From positions 186,001 to 250,000 of the forward strand of contig NZ_SGWZ01000002.1 in NCBI RefSeq assembly GCF_004216755.1: 64,000 nt of DNA. Direction: 5' to 3'. Source of the stretch: Kerstersia gyiorum (lineage in GTDB: Bacteria > Pseudomonadota > Gammaproteobacteria > Burkholderiales > Burkholderiaceae_B). Shown in pieces: positions 61,435 to 64,000 of the stretch. Made by a program: the position numbers and the translations under genes. The notes below the pieces were generated by a model. That model did no database searches and was not told the origin of the DNA. It saw nothing but the letters and a program-made list of their open reading frames with translations. How positions within the stretch are numbered: the first letter of the stretch is position 1; every line of letters starts with the position of its first letter.

Positions 61435-62129
61435 TGTCGGTTGGTGTTCGGGTCTGCGAGCATGGTCCGCAGCAATGGAATGGTGATGGGCCGGCGTGCA
61501 GACAGTGAGTAGCGATCAAGCTCGTCAATCAGGCGGGAGAGTTTCCGCATGTCGCGCTCGAGGTGCGTCAGTATCCAGTTGAGCACTTCCGGTGTCAGGT
61601 TGACGCCGCGGCTTTCCGCCTGCAATTGCAGGGCGGCAAGCTTGTCGGCGTCGGAAAGCGGTTCCAGGCGAAAGACCAGATCCCAGCCCAGGCGGGTACG
61701 CAAATCTTCGCGTAACGGCATGGACAGCGGCGCACGGTCACCCGCGAGTACCAGCGAGAATGCATGCGGGGACGCGGCGGATTCGCGCCAGCGATTGTAC
61801 AGGGCGAATACGACAGCCTGCGCAGCCTCGTCGAGTTGCTGCACGTCGTCGATGGCGATCAGGTCTGCGTGCCTGCCGTCGCTGTCGGCAAGCTGGCGCA
61901 GGATATCGGTCGAACCGGCGGCAGGAAAATAATGGCGTAGTCCCGGCAGGGACGTCAGGCCGCGCAGCAGGTGGCTGCGCCCCGAACCGTCCGCGCCCCA
62001 CAGGTACAGGGCACGGCCCGGGGCAAGGTCGTTGGCGGCCTGCAGCGCCTCGATATTTGGCCCGGGAATATAGTTTTCCAGGGACGGAGCAGGCGCCGGC
62101 AGCACGTCCAGCAGGAGCTGACGGCTCAT
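61431..62129 (-). CDS. hda: DnaA regulatory inactivator Hda
   Basis: A 232-residue DnaA-like AAA+ protein that works with the beta clamp to hydrolyse DnaA-ATP and prevent over-initiation. It begins with a clamp-binding QLLLDVLPAP motif at residues 4-13, then SLENYIPGPNIEAL and the nucleotide-binding WGADGSGRSHLL, followed by LIAIDDVQQLDEAAQ as Walker B. The single AAA+ domain without a DNA-binding domain separates it from DnaA. It is divergent from purM. Confidence 0.93.
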   Translation of the reverse strand: MSRQLLLDVLPAPAPSLENYIPGPNIEALQAANDLAPGRALYLWGADGSGRSHLLRGLTSLPGLRHYFPAAGSTDILRQLADSDGRHADLIAIDDVQQLDEAAQAVVFALYNRWRESAASPHAFSLVLAGDRAPLSMPLREDLRTRLGWDLVFRLEPLSDADKLAALQLQAESRGVNLTPEVLNWILTHLERDMRKLSRLIDELDRYSLSARRPITIPLLRTMLADPNTNRQ

Positions 62130-62250
62130 GCCAGCGATCCTTTCTTGACGGAATTCAGGGTCATTGCGCGGCGCAAGTGGCGGTTCATCGTAAAATCAAC
62201 TTCTTATTCAGCGAAACGCTGCGATTTTTACATATTCGACGGTTTTTTCC

Positions 62251-63300
62251 ATGGCCCAGACAAACAAGTCCTCCCTGACCTATCGCGACGCAGGCGTCGA
62301 TATCGACGCCGGAGATGCGCTGGTTGATCGCATCAAACCCTTGGCAGCGCGCACCATGCGCGCTGGCGTGTTGGGAGGCATAGGGGGCTTCGGCGCCCTG
62401 TTCCAGGTTCCCGGCAAGTATCGCGAGCCAGTGCTCGTTTCGGGAACCGATGGCGTAGGCACCAAGCTGCGCCTGGCTTTTGAATGGAACCGCCATGATA
62501 CGGTAGGCATCGACCTCGTGGCCATGAGCGTCAACGATATCCTGGTGCAAGGCGCCGAACCGTTGTTCTTTCTTGACTATTTCGCCTGCGGCAAGTTGTC
62601 CGTGGACACGGCGGCTGCCGTGGTCGGCGGCATCGCCAAGGGCTGCGAGGAGTCCGGCTGCGCGCTGATCGGTGGCGAAACGGCGGAAATGCCGGGCATG
62701 TACCCCGACGGCGAATACGATCTGGCCGGCTTTGCCGTCGGCGCTGTCGAGAAATCCAAGATCATCGACGGCAAGTCCATCACCTCGGGCGATGTCGTGC
62801 TGGGCCTGGCGTCCAGCGGCGCGCATTCCAACGGCTATTCGCTGGTCCGCAAGATCATCGAACGCGCCGGTGCCCGCCCCGAAGACGATTTCCATGGCAA
62901 GCCCTTCGGCGATGCCGTGATGGCGCCGACGCGCCTCTACGTGAAGTCGGTGCTGGCGGCCCTCGAAGCGCATGGCGAGTCCATCAAGGGCCTGGCTCAC
63001 ATTACTGGCGGTGGCCTGCTTGAAAACGTGCCGCGTATCCTGCAGCCGCAATGGCAGGCCCGCCTGCATGCGGACGCCTGGCAGCGTCCGGCGCTGTTCG
63101 ATTGGCTGCAACGCGAGGGCGGCGTGGATCACCAGGAAATGCACCGTGTTTTCAACTGCGGCATCGGCATGGTGATCGTGGTCGCCGCCGATCAGGCGGA
63201 AACGGTGACTGGCACGCTGGCTGCGAATGGCGAACAGGTCTTCCGCATCGGCGAGATCGTTCCGCGTGCCGAGGGTGCGCCGGGTACCGTCGTCCTCTGA
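62251..63300 (+). CDS. purM: Phosphoribosylformylglycinamidine cyclo-ligase
   Basis: A 349-residue ATP-dependent AIR synthetase of purine synthesis. Family landmarks: SLTYRDAGVDIDAGDALVDRI at the start, LVSGTDGVGTKLRLAFEW, MSVNDILVQGAEPLFFLDYFACGK in order, GETAEMPGMY, and HITGGGLLENVPRIL. Length is normal. It is divergent from hda across 121 bases that hold an AT-rich promoter region. A GC hairpin without a T run follows; the next gene starts 128 bases downstream. Confidence 0.96.
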   Translation: MAQTNKSSLTYRDAGVDIDAGDALVDRIKPLAARTMRAGVLGGIGGFGALFQVPGKYREPVLVSGTDGVGTKLRLAFEWNRHDTVGIDLVAMSVNDILVQGAEPLFFLDYFACGKLSVDTAAAVVGGIAKGCEESGCALIGGETAEMPGMYPDGEYDLAGFAVGAVEKSKIIDGKSITSGDVVLGLASSGAHSNGYSLVRKIIERAGARPEDDFHGKPFGDAVMAPTRLYVKSVLAALEAHGESIKGLAHITGGGLLENVPRILQPQWQARLHADAWQRPALFDWLQREGGVDHQEMHRVFNCGIGMVIVVAADQAETVTGTLAANGEQVFRIGEIVPRAEGAPGTVVL

Positions 63301-63428
63301 TCTTTCCTGCCTGGGCAGAAGTGCAGGGCGGCCCGCTGTTCGCGGACGGCCCTGCCTTCTGGTCCGGTTTGGGCTGACGCGCTGCTGGCGCGGGCGCTGC
63401 CGGCGGGCCGGATTCACATACAGCTGCT

Positions 63429-64000
63429 ATGTTGCGAATTCGTCGATTCTGGCGCTACGTTACGGATAACATTGTTGCGCCGACCCAGCCAACGGCGGGC
63501 CAGCTCATGTCGCTGGCGTCTCCCCTGGGGCTGCCGCTGTCGATACGGAGGCATGCGGCCTCTGTGATTGCGGCGCGCATTCAGTTGCTCTCCGTCCTTT
63601 TTTTCGTGCTGGTGCCTTTGTGCGGCGTGATCGACCTGGTGGTCTTTCCCTGGCCGCAGGCGCTGGCGCTGCTGGTGTTGCGTCTGGCTGCCGGTGTCGT
63701 CTTCTTCCAGATGGCCAAGCCGCGCCCACTGACAGGCAGCCATCCATACAAGCGCGCCCTGGGCATGCTGGCCTGCATGTTGGTGGTGCCCTGCCTGTTC
63801 TACCTGGCGGCCCTGCGCCTGACCGGCGGCCTGGAGCTGACCGATGCGCAGTTTCTGATGATGCAGATCTATGCGTTGATGCCGACTGTGGTGTTGGGCG
63901 GCCTGGCGATATTTCCGTTGTCTGCGCTGGAAGTCCTGCTGTTTGCGCTGCCCGCGCTGGTCACGGCGCTCATGGGTATGACCATGGGCGATGCCCAGCA
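63429..64000 (+). CDS. Multi-pass membrane protein, 5' part (truncated by window edge)
   Basis: The first 190 codons of a gene that leaves the window on the right. It starts at ATG 63429 (LRIRRFWRYVTDNIVAPTQP). Hydrophobic helices follow: AARIQLLSVLFFVLVPLCGVIDL, then QALALLVLRLAAGVVFFQMA, LGMLACMLVVPCLFYLAAL, VVLGGLAIFPLSALEVLLFALPALVTAL. The layout of a basic N-terminus plus 5-6 helices and no signal peptide resembles the sensor region of membrane diguanylate cyclases or histidine kinases, but the output domain is not in view. Confidence 0.6.
   Translation, partial: MLRIRRFWRYVTDNIVAPTQPTAGQLMSLASPLGLPLSIRRHAASVIAARIQLLSVLFFVLVPLCGVIDLVVFPWPQALALLVLRLAAGVVFFQMAKPRPLTGSHPYKRALGMLACMLVVPCLFYLAALRLTGGLELTDAQFLMMQIYALMPTVVLGGLAIFPLSALEVLLFALPALVTALMGMTMGDAQ

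Overview
The window looks like a chromosomal segment of a GC-rich (roughly 60%) betaproteobacterium, most likely family Alcaligenaceae (Bordetella/Achromobacter relatives). I base this on gene content and order: tig-clpP-clpX-lon, amgK/murU divergent from lptD-surA-rsmA, glyQ-glyS-gmhB-plsC, and hda-HAD-pcnB-folK. Genus cannot be settled from the sequence alone. No prophage, transposase, integrase or CRISPR array was seen; most of the window is core chromosome with a few accessory loci.

Layout. 1-9.3 kb: small stress, metabolism and regulator genes (partial MarR-like gene, AAA_28-type ATPase, Ohr, Old Yellow Enzyme with divergent HxlR regulator, UbiC, isochorismatase-like hydrolase, NADAR-like protein, a TetR remnant beside a tiny membrane protein, CYTH protein, SDR, AraC regulator, methionine aminopeptidase). 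9.6-16 kb: tRNA with CAU anticodon, orphan ModA-like binding protein, a NimR/NimT-like regulator-exporter pair, DUF1178, siderophore-interacting protein, NlpD-like M23 lipoprotein and a YkgJ cysteine-cluster protein. 16-27 kb: DASS transporter, argG, an atypical NarL/BvgA-type regulator, then the proteostasis block tig-clpP-clpX-lon with a sigma-32-like promoter before lon. 27-33 kb: methyltransferase, BenE transporter, lexA with a clear SOS box, and a ZnuD-type zinc receptor translationally coupled to a methyltransferase.

33.5-42.3 kb is the most interesting part. It holds a Fur-box-led ECF sigma factor, a FecR-type anti-sigma factor and a signalling (STN) TonB receptor of the haemoglobin/haem family. 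These are followed in the same direction by two large paralogous secreted proteins. Each combines Gloeo/Verruco-type propeller repeats, a disulfide Ig-like domain and a GlyGly-CTERM-like sorting tail. This looks like an iron-responsive surface haem or iron acquisition module whose two surface proteins have no described role that I know of.

42.5-64 kb: YidB, a Tas-like aldo-keto reductase, cell-wall recycling (murU, amgK), outer-membrane biogenesis (lptD, surA), rsmA, a SpmAB-type membrane protein, and a long minus-strand block for lipid A/phospholipid synthesis, glycyl-tRNA synthetase, folate and RNA polyadenylation. It ends with Hda, purM and a truncated membrane protein at the right edge.

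Two intergenic sites more than 20 kb apart (before clpX and after the aldo-keto reductase) share an 86%-identical 50-base element whose stem is kept by wobble-compatible changes, suggesting a dispersed structured repeat.
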